Numbered from the stretch's first letter, positions 9,297 to 18,056 are shown. The stretch is DNA of 64,000 nucleotides from JAYQKL01 sp965243245 (GCA_965243245.1 OZ251536.1:806001-870000), one strand, 5' to 3'. The notes: generated by a model not told the origin, from the sequence alone. Numbers and translations: made by a program.

Positions 9297-9328
9297 CATA
9301 GTCCTTTTAGTCGGCATATTGCGTTTTC

Positions 9329-10933
9329 TTAGAACTGGTTCATAGTGTTATCTTCACCAGAAGCCAAGAGAGCATTATCGCCTGAAAAATACTCTTTGTG
9401 ATCATCACCAATATTCGAGCCCGCAAGGTCTTGGTGCTTGACCGAAGCCATGCCGCGGCGAATTTCACGGCGCTGAATATCACGCACATAAGCCAACATT
9501 CCCAGCTCGCCAAAATAACCTTCCGCCAGAACATCTGTCCCAAGGGCAGTATCGTGATAGGTCGGCAATGTGATGAGGTGGTGAAAAACACCTGCATCAC
9601 GGGCGGCATCTTTTTGGAAATTTTGTACCAGCTTATCAGCTTCCTTAGCCAGCTCGCTCTCATCGAAAGAAGCGTCCATCAGGGCTTGCTCATCATCGGC
9701 AGGGTTTGGATAGGGCGAAACATCTTTGCCCGCCGCTTGCCATTCTTTGAACACCTGATTGCGGAAACTTAATGTCCAGTTGAAACTAGGCGAGTTATTA
9801 TAAACCAGCTTGGCATTTGGAACGCTCTTGCGTATCTCGTTTACCACGTCCGCAATCTGAGCCACATTTGGCTTTTCAGTTTCAATCCAAAGCAGATCAG
9901 CACCGTTTTGCAAACTTGTCACACAATCAAGTATCACCCGCGCAGCACCCGTGTTGTCTTTGAAGGCGTAAAGACCATTGGGCATCCGCACGGGCTTCAT
10001 CATCTGACCATTTTGAACAAAAACTTGCTCACTGTGACCAACCTCTGAAGCATCCCCAACAGGCACTGTTTTTAGATAAGCATTATACTGGTCCGCAAGA
10101 TCGCCGGGCCTCTGAGAAACAGGAATTTTTTGCGTCAAACCAGCCCCAAGAGAATCCGTGCGCGCAACAATCACGCCATCTTCAACCCCCAACTCAAGGA
10201 AGGCATAACGAACAGCATTGATTTTGGCGAGAAAATCCTCATGCGGTACAGTCACTTTACCATCTTGATGACCGCACTGCTTGGCATCCGAGACTTGGTT
10301 TTCAATCTGAATACAACAAGCACCAGCTTCGATCATTCTGCGTGCCAACAAATAGGTCGCCTCTTCATTCCCAAAACCAGCGTCAATATCAGCGATTATC
10401 GGCACAATATGCGTTGCATGTTGATCAATCTGGTCAATAATAGCCGCTTCATCTTCGCCCGAAGCACGCGCCGCATCCAAATCAGCAAACACATGGCGCA
10501 ATTCACGCGCATCAGCTTGGCGCAAGAAAGTATAAATCTCTTCAATCAAGCTCGGAACAGATGTTTTTTCATGCATTGACTGGTCCGGTAGGGGCCCGAA
10601 CTTTGAACGCATGGCGGCAACCATCCAGCCAGAAAGATAAACATAGCGACGCTTAGTTGATTTTTGGTGACGCTTAATCGCCATCATCATCTGCTGGGCG
10701 GTAAAGCCATGCCAGCAGCCCAAAGATTGAGTGTAGTTTTCCCAATTTGCATCATAGGCTGCCATGTCAGCACGCATAATAGAGGCTGTGTAGCGGGCAA
10801 TGTCGAGACCTGTTTGAAAGCGATTTTGAAGCTTCATACGCGCCACATATTCTGGATTGATGGCTTTCCAAGCGGCACCATTGGCTTTTTTCAGGCTTTC
10901 GAAGTGTTTGATGAATTCAAGATATTTAGTCAT
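9329..10933 (-). CDS. aceA: Isocitrate lyase (long form)
   Basis: Cleaves isocitrate to glyoxylate and succinate, the first step of the glyoxylate shunt needed for growth on acetate and fatty acids. At 534 aa it belongs to the long subfamily (Pseudomonas type). The Mg-binding ADIDAGFG (181-188) and the catalytic cysteine loop KQCGH (218-222) are present; the Gln for the second Lys of the classical KKCGH is, as I recall, normal in this branch. VYNNSPSFNW carries the substrate-binding Asn/Ser residues. No malate synthase gene is in the window. The ATG follows AGGAAAA. A RamB/ScfR-type regulator gene is divergent, and the leader has conflicting inverted repeats. Confidence 0.95.
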   Translation of the reverse strand: MTKYLEFIKHFESLKKANGAAWKAINPEYVARMKLQNRFQTGLDIARYTASIMRADMAAYDANWENYTQSLGCWHGFTAQQMMMAIKRHQKSTKRRYVYLSGWMVAAMRSKFGPLPDQSMHEKTSVPSLIEEIYTFLRQADARELRHVFADLDAARASGEDEAAIIDQIDQHATHIVPIIADIDAGFGNEEATYLLARRMIEAGACCIQIENQVSDAKQCGHQDGKVTVPHEDFLAKINAVRYAFLELGVEDGVIVARTDSLGAGLTQKIPVSQRPGDLADQYNAYLKTVPVGDASEVGHSEQVFVQNGQMMKPVRMPNGLYAFKDNTGAARVILDCVTSLQNGADLLWIETEKPNVAQIADVVNEIRKSVPNAKLVYNNSPSFNWTLSFRNQVFKEWQAAGKDVSPYPNPADDEQALMDASFDESELAKEADKLVQNFQKDAARDAGVFHHLITLPTYHDTALGTDVLAEGYFGELGMLAYVRDIQRREIRRGMASVKHQDLAGSNIGDDHKEYFSGDNALLASGEDNTMNQF

Positions 10934-10994
10934 GAGTTTTCCTATATTTTTCGTGGGTTTTTCTATTTAAAGTCTGGTTCGTAAATGCAAAAAT

Positions 10995-11091
10995 AGTGAC
11001 CATGATTGCTCATAAAAGAAGACCCTAATCATGGTTGCGCAATGCGGGTACCAAAAGCGGATGGCTTTGTTGGTTACGGCTCTTGGTCACT
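10995..11091 (-). promoter_or_regulatory. aceA leader with mutually exclusive pairings
   Basis: In transcript order the leader has segment A (11084-11091), B (11027-11035) and C (10995-11007). C can pair with B over nine bases or with A over eight, and both pairings use the same four bases (10999-11002). A short U-run (U5) follows C. The arrangement resembles an attenuator or riboswitch expression platform but matches no class I know. Confidence 0.4.
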
Positions 11092-11211
11092 GTTTTATTC
11101 TCCATTACGCACTAATATATTTTACACTGTATTTTGATAATTTATTACATACAACTTTTACATCCAACTTCAAGGTGAATATTAACTATCTGATTATATT
11201 AAAGTAAATAT

Positions 11212-11251
11212 ATTTACAAATTTACTGTTGATTTTTGTATAGTTTGTAAAT
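11212..11251. promoter_or_regulatory. Paired TTTGTAAAT boxes, candidate operator
   Basis: ATTTACAAA (11212-11220) and its exact reverse complement TTTGTAAAT (11243-11251) lie 22 bases apart just upstream of the RamB/ScfR-like gene. The core TTTG(T)AAA differs at one base from the TTTGCAAA core I recall for RamB sites in Corynebacterium. Binding is inferred. Confidence 0.45.
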
Positions 11252-11277
11252 AAAGTAAATATTTAGAGGTAAGTCTC

Positions 11278-11336
11278 TGTTTAAGTTAATGTTTAAACTC
11301 ATGTTTAAGTTAATGTTTAAACTCATGTTTAAACTC
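11278..11336 (+). repeat. 12-bp tandem repeat at the 5' end of the RamB-like gene
   Basis: Five units alternate between ATGTTTAAGTTA and ATGTTTAAACTC (the first lacks its leading A). If translated from 11289 they give MFKL four times. Each unit holds an in-frame ATG, and the GTTTAAAC units are palindromic. Confidence 0.9.
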
Positions 11337-11360
11337 ATTTTAGTTGCCCCTAACCAACCC

Positions 11361-12809
11361 ATGACCGACAAAAGCAAAAGCAAATTTATAGAAAGAAAAC
11401 TATTTGCCGGCGCACGCGTGCGACGCTTACGCCGAGAATTGCGCCTGACACAAGCCGCCATGGCAGAAGCACTTGGTATCTCAACCAGCTATCTGAACTT
11501 GATTGAACGTGACCAACGCCCCATATCAGCCCAGATTCTGCTAAAGCTTGTTGAAACCTTTGACATCGACCCTCGAGGGCTCGCCGGCGATGAAGAAGCA
11601 CGCGCCTATGCCCAATTGCGAGAAGTTTTTGCGGACCCCTTTTTCATTGATAACCAGATCTCCGAACAAGAGATTAAAGACATTGCCAGCGCCAGCCCCA
11701 TCGCCGCAGATGCCATCACTCGCCTATTTCAGACCTATCGTGAAAACACCAACACAACGACTATTCTTGCACAACAACTTGATGATAATGGGCGCACCGA
11801 TAAATCCGCCGTCTATTTGTCGCATGAAGAAGTGCGCGATTTCATCAATCAAAAATCCAATCACTTTAGTGCATTAGATGAAGCGGCAGAAAACCTATAC
11901 GAGATTGCTGGACTAAGTGCTGATGAACCCTATTTAATTTTGCGCGCCTATCTATTACAAAAACACCGCATTCAGGTGCGCATTGCAACCACAGAATTAA
12001 TGGGTACTCGTCTAAGGCGTTATGACCATCACCGTCAAACTATTTTCATGTCCGAATTACTCGACCAACCGGGACGGTGCTTTCAGCTGGCCTATCAGCT
12101 GGCTTATCTTGAACACAAAGCGCAACTTGAAGATGAGGTTGAGCTCGCAGGGTTTGAAAACGAAGAAGCCAAACGCCTTGCCCGTAAGTCTTTAGCCAAT
12201 TACTTCGCCGCCGCTTTGCTGATGCCGTATGAAGTCTTTTTGCGAACAGCTGAGGAAACCCAATATGACATCACCCTGCTGGGGCGGCGGTTTGGCACCA
12301 GCTTTGAGCAAGTCTGCCACCGCCTCACAACCCTGCAACGCCCCGGCATGAAGGGCGTTCCATTTTTTCTCATTCGCGTCGACAATGCCGGCAATATATC
12401 GAAACGATTTTCTGCTGCTGGCTTTCATTTTTCAATATTAGGCGGCACCTGCCCGCACTGGAATATTCATGATGCCTTTCGCGTTCCGGGGCAAGTCTTG
12501 ACGCAAATCGTCCAAATGGAAGACATGACGCGTTATTTCTCGATAGCACGAACAGTCGGGCGCAACACATCTGGTTTTGGCGTGCCGGGCAATCAGTTTG
12601 CCATCGGACTAGGCTGCGAGATTACCCATGCTAAAAAATTAACCTATGCGGTTGGTCACGATTTTGAACAAACAGGTAAAAACACACCTATTGGCATTAA
12701 TTGTAGGTTGTGTGAGCGACCCAATTGTCAACAACGCGCGACGCCGCCGCTCAATCGCCCTTTGCTTTTGGACGAGCAGACACGCGGATTAAGTCCGTTT
12801 GATTTTTAG
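11361..12809 (+). CDS. RamB/ScfR-type XRE transcriptional regulator
   Basis: Has an N-terminal Cro/XRE helix-turn-helix (RRELRLTQAAMAEALGISTSYLNLIERDQRP). A middle IrrE-like/DUF955-type region follows (CFQLAYQLAYLEHKAQLE, ANYFAAALLMPYEVF). The C-terminal DUF2083 region carries a four-cysteine signature (CEITHAKK, CRLCERPNC). This is the architecture of short-chain acyl-CoA-sensing regulators of acetate and propionate metabolism (RamB, PrpR/ScfR, MccR). Its position opposite aceA fits control of the glyoxylate shunt. The frame is open from an ATG at 11289, but those 24 residues are a MFKL repeat, so I prefer 11361. Neither start has a convincing RBS. Confidence 0.87.
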   Translation: MTDKSKSKFIERKLFAGARVRRLRRELRLTQAAMAEALGISTSYLNLIERDQRPISAQILLKLVETFDIDPRGLAGDEEARAYAQLREVFADPFFIDNQISEQEIKDIASASPIAADAITRLFQTYRENTNTTTILAQQLDDNGRTDKSAVYLSHEEVRDFINQKSNHFSALDEAAENLYEIAGLSADEPYLILRAYLLQKHRIQVRIATTELMGTRLRRYDHHRQTIFMSELLDQPGRCFQLAYQLAYLEHKAQLEDEVELAGFENEEAKRLARKSLANYFAAALLMPYEVFLRTAEETQYDITLLGRRFGTSFEQVCHRLTTLQRPGMKGVPFFLIRVDNAGNISKRFSAAGFHFSILGGTCPHWNIHDAFRVPGQVLTQIVQMEDMTRYFSIARTVGRNTSGFGVPGNQFAIGLGCEITHAKKLTYAVGHDFEQTGKNTPIGINCRLCERPNCQQRATPPLNRPLLLDEQTRGLSPFDF

Positions 12810-12876
12810 CGGGGAGTTCTTGCTAAAGCCCGCGCAATGGACTAGGAACAGTCAAAATAGTTGAGATGAGCGCCAA

Positions 12877-14385
12877 ATGGGAAAGCAGCAGAAAACTTTC
12901 AAACCAAAAGCCCGCATACCGCGTGGGATGCGCGATATGGCTGGCGCGCAACTGGCATTACAAGCAAAGATGATTGACATTATTGCGCGGGTTTACGAGG
13001 GATATGGCTTTGCGGCGTTGGATACATCAGCATTTGAGTATGCTGATGCTTTGGGTAAATTTCTGCCTGATGAGGACCGCCCTAATGAGGGGGTGTTTTC
13101 GCTCGAAGATGATGACGGTCAATGGATTAGTTTGCGTTATGATCTGACCGCACCGTTGGCACGTTTTGTTGCACAGCATTATGATGCGCTCCCCAAACCG
13201 TTCAGACGCTTTCAATTTGGAGCGGTCTTTCGCAATGAGAAGCCGGGGGCGGGGCGGTTTCGTCAATTTTTGCAGTTTGATGCCGATACAGTTGGCGCGC
13301 CGGGACAGCAAGCCGATAGTGAGATTTGCGCCATGGCTGCCGATTGCATGGAAGCACTGGGTATTTCGCGTGGAAATTATGTTATCCGTGTGAATAACCG
13401 TAAAATTTTAGACGGTATTTTAGACGGTGTTTTAAAGAGCGTTCATCTTGACCCTGATGGGGGGGGCGATGATGAAACGCGCCGACAGATAATTTTACGC
13501 GCCATGGACAAGCTCGACCGTCTTGGAACGGACGCTGTGCGCCAGCTCCTTGGTGATGGGCGCAAAGATGAGAGCGGCGACTTTACGAAAGGCGCAGGGC
13601 TTAATGAGGCGATGATTGAGAAAATCATCAATTTTATTGCAACCAAAGGCGAGAGCCGCATGGCAGTGCTTGAAAAACTGAAAATACAAGCTGGCACCAG
13701 CGCGATAGGCATGACGGGTATTGCCGAGCTTGAGGCTATGGACGCTTTGTTCACTACGCTTGGTTATGAGGCGGACAGAATTATTTTTGACCCTTCGGTG
13801 GTGCGCGGGCTTGAATATTACACGGGGCCGGTATTTGAAATTGATCTAACTTTTGAAGCTGCGGGCGATGATGGTACATTGCGCCGTTTTGGTGCTGTTG
13901 GCGGCGGCGGTCGTTATGATGATCTGGTGAAACGCTTTAAGGGAATTGAGATACCAGCGACAGGCATTTCGATTGGCGTTAGTCGTTTAGCATCTGCGCT
14001 TAGCTTGCTTGGTATCCAGAGCATCCAGAGCGATGGCGTTCCAGCTCCATTGGTTGTGGTGCTGGTGATGGATAAGGAAAATATCAGCGATTATGCCGCG
14101 ATGGCGCAAGAGCTACGCAAGGCGGGCATACGGGCTGAGGTTTATATGGGTGATAGCGGTATGAAGGCGCAATTGCGTTATGCAGATAATCGGGATGCGC
14201 GGTTGGTGATTATTGAAGGCGAAGATGAACGCGCCAAAGGCGTGGTTACGGTTAAGGATTTGGCTTTGGGGAAGGCGAAAGCGGCTGAAATTTCTGATAA
14301 TACCGAATGGCGGGCTTCGGCGCATGCACAGCAAGAAGTCAAAAAAAATGAACTTTCAGCAGAAATTTTGAAGATAATCTCTTAA
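12877..14385 (+). CDS. hisS: Histidine-tRNA ligase
   Basis: Class II aminoacyl-tRNA synthetase that charges tRNA-His. Motif 1 lies around RIPRGMRD, motif 2 is FRNEKPGAGRFRQF (118-131), and the histidine-binding loop contains VRGLEYYTG. The C-terminal anticodon-binding domain begins near 390. At 502 aa it is the alphaproteobacterial form, longer than the usual 420-430 aa. Two small tandem duplications sit inside the gene (13405-13428 giving ILDGILDG, and 14014-14031 giving IQSIQS). It is followed by its paralogue hisZ and then hisG. Confidence 0.95.
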   Translation: MGKQQKTFKPKARIPRGMRDMAGAQLALQAKMIDIIARVYEGYGFAALDTSAFEYADALGKFLPDEDRPNEGVFSLEDDDGQWISLRYDLTAPLARFVAQHYDALPKPFRRFQFGAVFRNEKPGAGRFRQFLQFDADTVGAPGQQADSEICAMAADCMEALGISRGNYVIRVNNRKILDGILDGVLKSVHLDPDGGGDDETRRQIILRAMDKLDRLGTDAVRQLLGDGRKDESGDFTKGAGLNEAMIEKIINFIATKGESRMAVLEKLKIQAGTSAIGMTGIAELEAMDALFTTLGYEADRIIFDPSVVRGLEYYTGPVFEIDLTFEAAGDDGTLRRFGAVGGGGRYDDLVKRFKGIEIPATGISIGVSRLASALSLLGIQSIQSDGVPAPLVVVLVMDKENISDYAAMAQELRKAGIRAEVYMGDSGMKAQLRYADNRDARLVIIEGEDERAKGVVTVKDLALGKAKAAEISDNTEWRASAHAQQEVKKNELSAEILKIIS

Positions 14386-14393
14386 TATTGTCT

Positions 14394-14486
14394 AATTACA
14401 TGAAATTTGAACTTTATTTTTTATGTAATTTGTGATTATTTCAATTTACTTGAAGTTATTTATGTGTTATTCCAATTTACATGAAA
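14394..14486 (+). promoter_or_regulatory. Three direct repeats upstream of the HTH-hisZ gene
   Basis: AATTACATGAAAT (14394), AATTTACTTGAAG (14443) and AATTTACATGAAA (14474) are direct copies of one motif. An inverted partial copy (ATGTAATT, 14423-14430) lies among them. All fall in the 125 bp before the hisZ start and could be operator sites, perhaps for the HTH domain of HisZ itself. This is inference. Confidence 0.5.
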
Positions 14487-14510
14487 TAAATAGGAATATA
14501 CGGAATAATC

Positions 14511-15869
14511 ATGTTAAAAACAGCTTCACAAATTATTGATGCGCTTGGGGGTACGCAAAAAGTCGCTGAGATATGCGGCGTTGGTGCCTCTGCGATTTCC
14601 AATTATCGCCAAAACGGCTTTCCCGCAAAACAACATTATGTGCTTGCCAAAGCCTGTGAAGACGCCAGCCTAACAATTGACGCACAGGTTTTTGGCGGCA
14701 TATCTCGTGCGTCTCAAGCCGAACACCAAGCCGACCCGCTTCAATCCAAAAAGCGGCATTTTCGGGATAGCACCGCACCAATGCCTGAAAGTGACGGGAT
14801 GTTGGCAAGTTTTGAAAAAGCTGGCTTCACACCGATTTATACGCCTATCTTACAACCAAGTGCGCCTTTCATTAATCTCATGGGAGCAGAAATGCAACGG
14901 CGTTTATATCGCTTTACCGACCCCGGCGGCGAGGAATTATGCTTGCGCCCCGACCTGACCATCCCGATTGCCTTAAAATATCTACAAGAAAAACGCCAAG
15001 GAGAAGCACGGTTTTGCTATCAAGGGACCGCCTTTCGATACCAACCGCGCGGGGCAGGAAAACCAGAAGAATTTACCCAACTTGGCATTGAAATCATTGG
15101 CGGCAAAACAGGCGATAAAGCCGAACAAGATGACAGTGAAGTGCTGATACGGTTGAGGATGATGATTGAAGCTGCTGGGGTGAAGGATTTTGAAATGAAA
15201 TTTGCGGACTCTAGGGTGTCCTCAGGTGTGTTTTGGTTGAGTCTCTCGGATTTTATTCGTGAGAAAGGCATTGATGATGTCACAGCGCAAGAAATTAAAG
15301 ATATCAAAAAAAGAGTCACCACGCCAGCTGAGTTCATAACCCTTGTAACTTCAGCACCCATGGAAAAAACCAGTAATATTTCCTTGTCCATTGATGAAGA
15401 AAGCATGATTGCAGGGCGCAGTGGTGCCGAAATTATGGCGCGATTAGAGAAAAAAAACAACCAGACCAAACCGCTCAAAATTGATCCGAAAACACGCAAG
15501 AACCTCCTCAATTATTTGTCTGATGCAGATGATTCTCCCTTCAAACAAAAAGAGAAAGAAGCCATATTAGAACTGAATAAACAAACGCAGCAGAAGATCA
15601 GGGATACCGTCGCACAAATAGGAAACCACGATACGGGTTACAACCTACCGATTACCTTCTCACACACATCAAAAATGGCTTACTATACGGGGATTTCATT
15701 TGAAATTCACGCACCCATATTAGGCTCGCGGCGCGTTATTGCAAGCGGTGGACGCTATAATGATCTATTGCAAACCCTTGGCGCTGATAAGTCCATTCCT
15801 GCTGTCGGGGGAGTTATTTTTGTTGAGCGCATGCAAGAGGCTATCCAACAACAAAAAGGGGCGTCATGA
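14511..15869 (+). CDS. hisZ: ATP phosphoribosyltransferase regulatory subunit HisZ with N-terminal HTH
   Basis: HisZ is a HisS-like protein that complexes with short-type HisG in the first step of histidine synthesis and mediates histidine feedback. Residues about 80-452 are HisS-like: LCLRPDLTIPIALKYL, ARFCYQGTAFRYQPRG and ASGGRYNDLLQTLG. Residues 1-62 are extra: IIDALGGTQKVAEICGVGAS, then AISNYRQNGFPAKQHYVLAKAC, which looks like a small Cro-like helix-turn-helix. The gene therefore appears to fuse a DNA-binding domain to HisZ. Its last four bases overlap the hisG start (ATGA). Three direct repeats lie upstream. The RBS (GGAAT) is weak, but no later Met would remove the HTH cleanly. Confidence 0.85.
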   Translation: MLKTASQIIDALGGTQKVAEICGVGASAISNYRQNGFPAKQHYVLAKACEDASLTIDAQVFGGISRASQAEHQADPLQSKKRHFRDSTAPMPESDGMLASFEKAGFTPIYTPILQPSAPFINLMGAEMQRRLYRFTDPGGEELCLRPDLTIPIALKYLQEKRQGEARFCYQGTAFRYQPRGAGKPEEFTQLGIEIIGGKTGDKAEQDDSEVLIRLRMMIEAAGVKDFEMKFADSRVSSGVFWLSLSDFIREKGIDDVTAQEIKDIKKRVTTPAEFITLVTSAPMEKTSNISLSIDEESMIAGRSGAEIMARLEKKNNQTKPLKIDPKTRKNLLNYLSDADDSPFKQKEKEAILELNKQTQQKIRDTVAQIGNHDTGYNLPITFSHTSKMAYYTGISFEIHAPILGSRRVIASGGRYNDLLQTLGADKSIPAVGGVIFVERMQEAIQQQKGAS

Positions 15870-16846
15870 GTGACACTTTGATTATTGCCGTGCCATCTAA
15901 AGGGCGGTTAGAAGAAAATTCTGCCGCGCTGTTCACTGCCGCAGGGATGAAGTTGAGCCGCACGCGGGCGCGGGGCTATAAAGGTAAATTGGCTGATATG
16001 GATAATGTAGCAATTCATTATTTATCAGCTGGTGAAATTGCCACAAGGCTGAATGAGGGCACGGTACATTTTGGCATTACTGGCAAGGATTTATTACGTG
16101 AAGAAGTGCCAGATTTAGCAAACAGCATTCAGCTTGTAATGCCTTTAGGCTTTGGGCGTGCCAATGTGGTGGTTGGCGTCCCCAATGGCTGGTTAGATGT
16201 TACTCGCATGGCGGATCTGGCCGAGATCGCCGCCGAGTTTCGCCAGCGCAATAACAAACAGATGCGGGTAGCAACTAAATATATTCACCTTACGGCAGAT
16301 TATTTTGCTGAAAAAGGCGTGCAAGATATACAGATTGTAAAAAGCTTTGGCGCAACAGAAGGCGCACCAGCGAGCGGTGAGGCTGAGCTGATTGTTGACA
16401 TTACCTCAACCGGCGATACTCTTGCCGCCAATGATTTGCGGGTGCTTAAAGATGGCATAATTTTAAAAAGTGAAGCAAATTTAGCCGCCGCCTTAAAAGC
16501 TACTTGGTCACCAGCCACGCGCAAAACAGCCAAGCAAATTCTGGCACGTTTATCTGCCTATCAGCATACGCAAAATATGCTCCGTATAAACTTCTTTGCC
16601 CCAAAAGGTGCTTTGACAGAAGCTGATTTTGCAACATTTAATATAAGTCGCTTACAACAATTTAAGTCATTAAAAGACTTGTCTTTAGAAGGCACTTATT
16701 TTGACTTACTGATTGATAAATCAGAGCTTCAACTTATTTGCGATAAATTAGCGCAAAAGGAAATCGGGGTGAGCGTGTCTAAGCTGGATTATTATTTCTC
16801 GCCAAGAAATGAGCTGTTCGACCGCCTCGCAGGGGCACTTATATGA
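15866..16846 (+). CDS. hisG: ATP phosphoribosyltransferase catalytic subunit
   Basis: Catalyses the committed step of histidine synthesis, joining PRPP and ATP. The catalytic core includes IAVPSKGRL (8-16), GITGKDLLREE and the PRPP-binding EAELIVDITSTGDTL. At 326 aa it carries about 95 residues beyond the core, as in other alphaproteobacterial HisG proteins that work with HisZ. It overlaps hisZ by four bases, so the two should be translationally coupled. Confidence 0.95.
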   Translation: MSDTLIIAVPSKGRLEENSAALFTAAGMKLSRTRARGYKGKLADMDNVAIHYLSAGEIATRLNEGTVHFGITGKDLLREEVPDLANSIQLVMPLGFGRANVVVGVPNGWLDVTRMADLAEIAAEFRQRNNKQMRVATKYIHLTADYFAEKGVQDIQIVKSFGATEGAPASGEAELIVDITSTGDTLAANDLRVLKDGIILKSEANLAAALKATWSPATRKTAKQILARLSAYQHTQNMLRINFFAPKGALTEADFATFNISRLQQFKSLKDLSLEGTYFDLLIDKSELQLICDKLAQKEIGVSVSKLDYYFSPRNELFDRLAGALI

Positions 16847-16853
16847 GTTTAGT

Positions 16854-17621
16854 ATGAGTTTAATCACTCTTATCATCATCTGGGCTGGAACCTTGTTGAC
16901 GGCTACTATGTCAAGTGTTTTCGGCATGACAGGCGGGATGATTTTAATGGGACTACTTACCGCCGTTTTATCGGTGAGTGCGACAATGGTCTTACATGGT
17001 ATGATTCAACTCACCTCTAATGCTTATCGCGCTTGGCTCAACCGCAAAGCTATCAAATGGCGTTTAATTCGCGGTTATCTCATTGGCAGCTTTGGTGCCA
17101 TTGCCCTGTTCCTTTATGTGGTCACAAGTTTTGCCCGCCCCTCGCCAGCCCTCGTTTATTTTTGCCTTGGCGCGCTACCCTTTGTTTCTTTTATCTTGCC
17201 GACGCATTTGCGGCTCGACATCACCCGCCCCTATATGGCACCCCTGTCTGGCATCTTAATCGGAACCACTAATCTGGTGGCAGGTGTTGCCGGCCCCCTA
17301 CTAGATGTTTTTTTCCAACATAGCCATCTAACGCGCCATGAAGTCATCGCCGCCAAAGCCATGACGCAAGTTATTGCTCATAGCATAAAAATATTCTTTT
17401 ATGGCTATCTTGGCGAAAGCTTCAGCCCAACCGCACAAGCCGTCTGGCCACCTCTATGGCTGTTTGCGGGCTGTTTTATGTTTTCAATTATCGGTACCCG
17501 ACTCGGCAAAAAAATTCTCGATGCCATGACAGACACCAACTTCTTTATCTGGACAAAGCGCATTATGGCTTTTATCGGTCTGACATTTATGCTCCGCGCC
17601 GCTTTGCTATGGCTTGGATAA
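16854..17621 (+). CDS. TauE/SafE-family sulfite/anion exporter
   Basis: 255-aa polytopic membrane protein with about eight predicted transmembrane helices. The first is LITLIIIWAGTLLTATMSSV, followed by FGMTGGMILMGLL; the internal repeat of the family is visible around GILIGTTNLVAGVAGPLLDV. Family members export sulfite, sulfoacetate or related organic sulfur anions. The substrate here is not deducible. I chose the ATG at 16854 because upstream codons in the frame overlap hisG and are hydrophilic. It follows hisG by seven bases, so it may be cotranscribed, though no functional link is evident. Confidence 0.8.
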   Translation: MSLITLIIIWAGTLLTATMSSVFGMTGGMILMGLLTAVLSVSATMVLHGMIQLTSNAYRAWLNRKAIKWRLIRGYLIGSFGAIALFLYVVTSFARPSPALVYFCLGALPFVSFILPTHLRLDITRPYMAPLSGILIGTTNLVAGVAGPLLDVFFQHSHLTRHEVIAAKAMTQVIAHSIKIFFYGYLGESFSPTAQAVWPPLWLFAGCFMFSIIGTRLGKKILDAMTDTNFFIWTKRIMAFIGLTFMLRAALLWLG

Positions 17622-17634
17622 CCCAAACTCAAGA

Positions 17635-17686
17635 CATGAACGCAAAACATGAACGCAAAACATGAACGCAAAACATGAACGCAAAA
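17635..17686 (+). repeat. 13-bp tandem repeat, four perfect copies
   Basis: CATGAACGCAAAA is repeated perfectly at 17635, 17648, 17661 and 17674, just after the TauE/SafE gene. It is non-coding as far as I can tell. Confidence 0.95.
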
Positions 17687-17689
17687 CAT

Positions 17690-17720
17690 GGCTACGCATC
17701 GGTCAAGCCGATACGTAGCC
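17690..17720 (+). terminator. Hairpin after the TauE/SafE gene
   Basis: GGCTACG (17690-17696) pairs with CGTAGCC (17714-17720) and ATCGG with CCGAT inside it, with one C/A mismatch and a five-base loop. No U-run follows, so it may stabilise a 3' end rather than terminate. Confidence 0.45.
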
Positions 17721-17929
17721 GTTGGATCTTGCCGCCAAAAGGTAGGTGGGAGAAACCTTCCAGCCAGTTTATTCCAACATGCGCGCCAATATACAACCCG
17801 CATCCCCGCCTTGATGACAAATTAACGGCCCTTAAACAAGTGCGTAAAACTCAAAAAATTCAATTTGAAAAATTTTTTATTCTGTTTTCTATTTTTTCCC
17901 CAAAAAAACCTCTTTTTATGCGATTTGCC

Positions 17930-17959
17930 CTTGAAACTCACTCAAACGGGTATTATCTC
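17930..17959 (+). promoter_or_regulatory. Candidate heat-shock/sigma70 promoter for groESL
   Basis: CTTGAAA at 17930-17936 matches the RpoH -35 core. TATTAT (17951-17956) or TATCTC (17954-17959) could serve as -10, the latter with a 17-base spacer from TTGAAA. This puts a 5' UTR of about 90 bases before groES. Confidence 0.45.
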
Positions 17960-18021
17960 ATGCATGAAGCATAGGAAGGACTATTGTAATGCCTGATTAT
18001 GCCTTTTTAAGTTTAACGAAC

Positions 18022-18042
18022 CCTCGCCCACAAACGGCGAGG
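18022..18042 (+). promoter_or_regulatory. Hairpin beside the groES ribosome-binding site
   Basis: CCTCGCC (18022-18028) and GGCGAGG (18036-18042) form a seven-base-pair GC-rich stem with a seven-base loop, ending three bases before the GGAGA site at 18046. It could stabilise the mRNA or influence initiation. Confidence 0.5.
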
Positions 18043-18056
18043 CTTGGAGAAAAAAA

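Larger units (their letters stand above)
10934..11288. promoter_or_regulatory. aceA / regulator divergent intergenic region
   Basis: This 355-bp non-coding stretch is AT-rich on the regulator side. It contains the aceA leader with nested inverted repeats (10995-11091), a pair of inverted TTTGTAAAT boxes (11212-11251) and the beginning of a 12-bp tandem repeat (11278 onward). Several weak promoter-like hexamers exist and I cannot choose between them. Confidence 0.6.
17622..18056. other. 435-bp intergenic region upstream of groES
   Basis: Contains a four-copy 13-bp tandem repeat, a 12-bp imperfect hairpin, an AT-rich stretch, a heat-shock-like promoter and a hairpin next to the groES ribosome site. 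A 99-codon frame (17675-17974) starts inside the repeat and shows no recognisable protein. I see no CIRCE element. Confidence 0.7.

Noticed and set aside
10130..10579. 149-codon plus-strand frame
   Set aside because: Antisense of aceA, which is clearly coding on the other strand.
11289..11360. MFKL-repeat extension of the RamB-like regulator
   Set aside because: The codons come from a 12-bp tandem repeat and lack an RBS; the family domain begins well after 11361. I keep this only as an alternative start.
17675..17974. 99-codon plus-strand frame upstream of groES
   Set aside because: It starts inside the 13-bp tandem repeat, crosses the hairpin and promoter region, and has no RBS or recognisable protein character.
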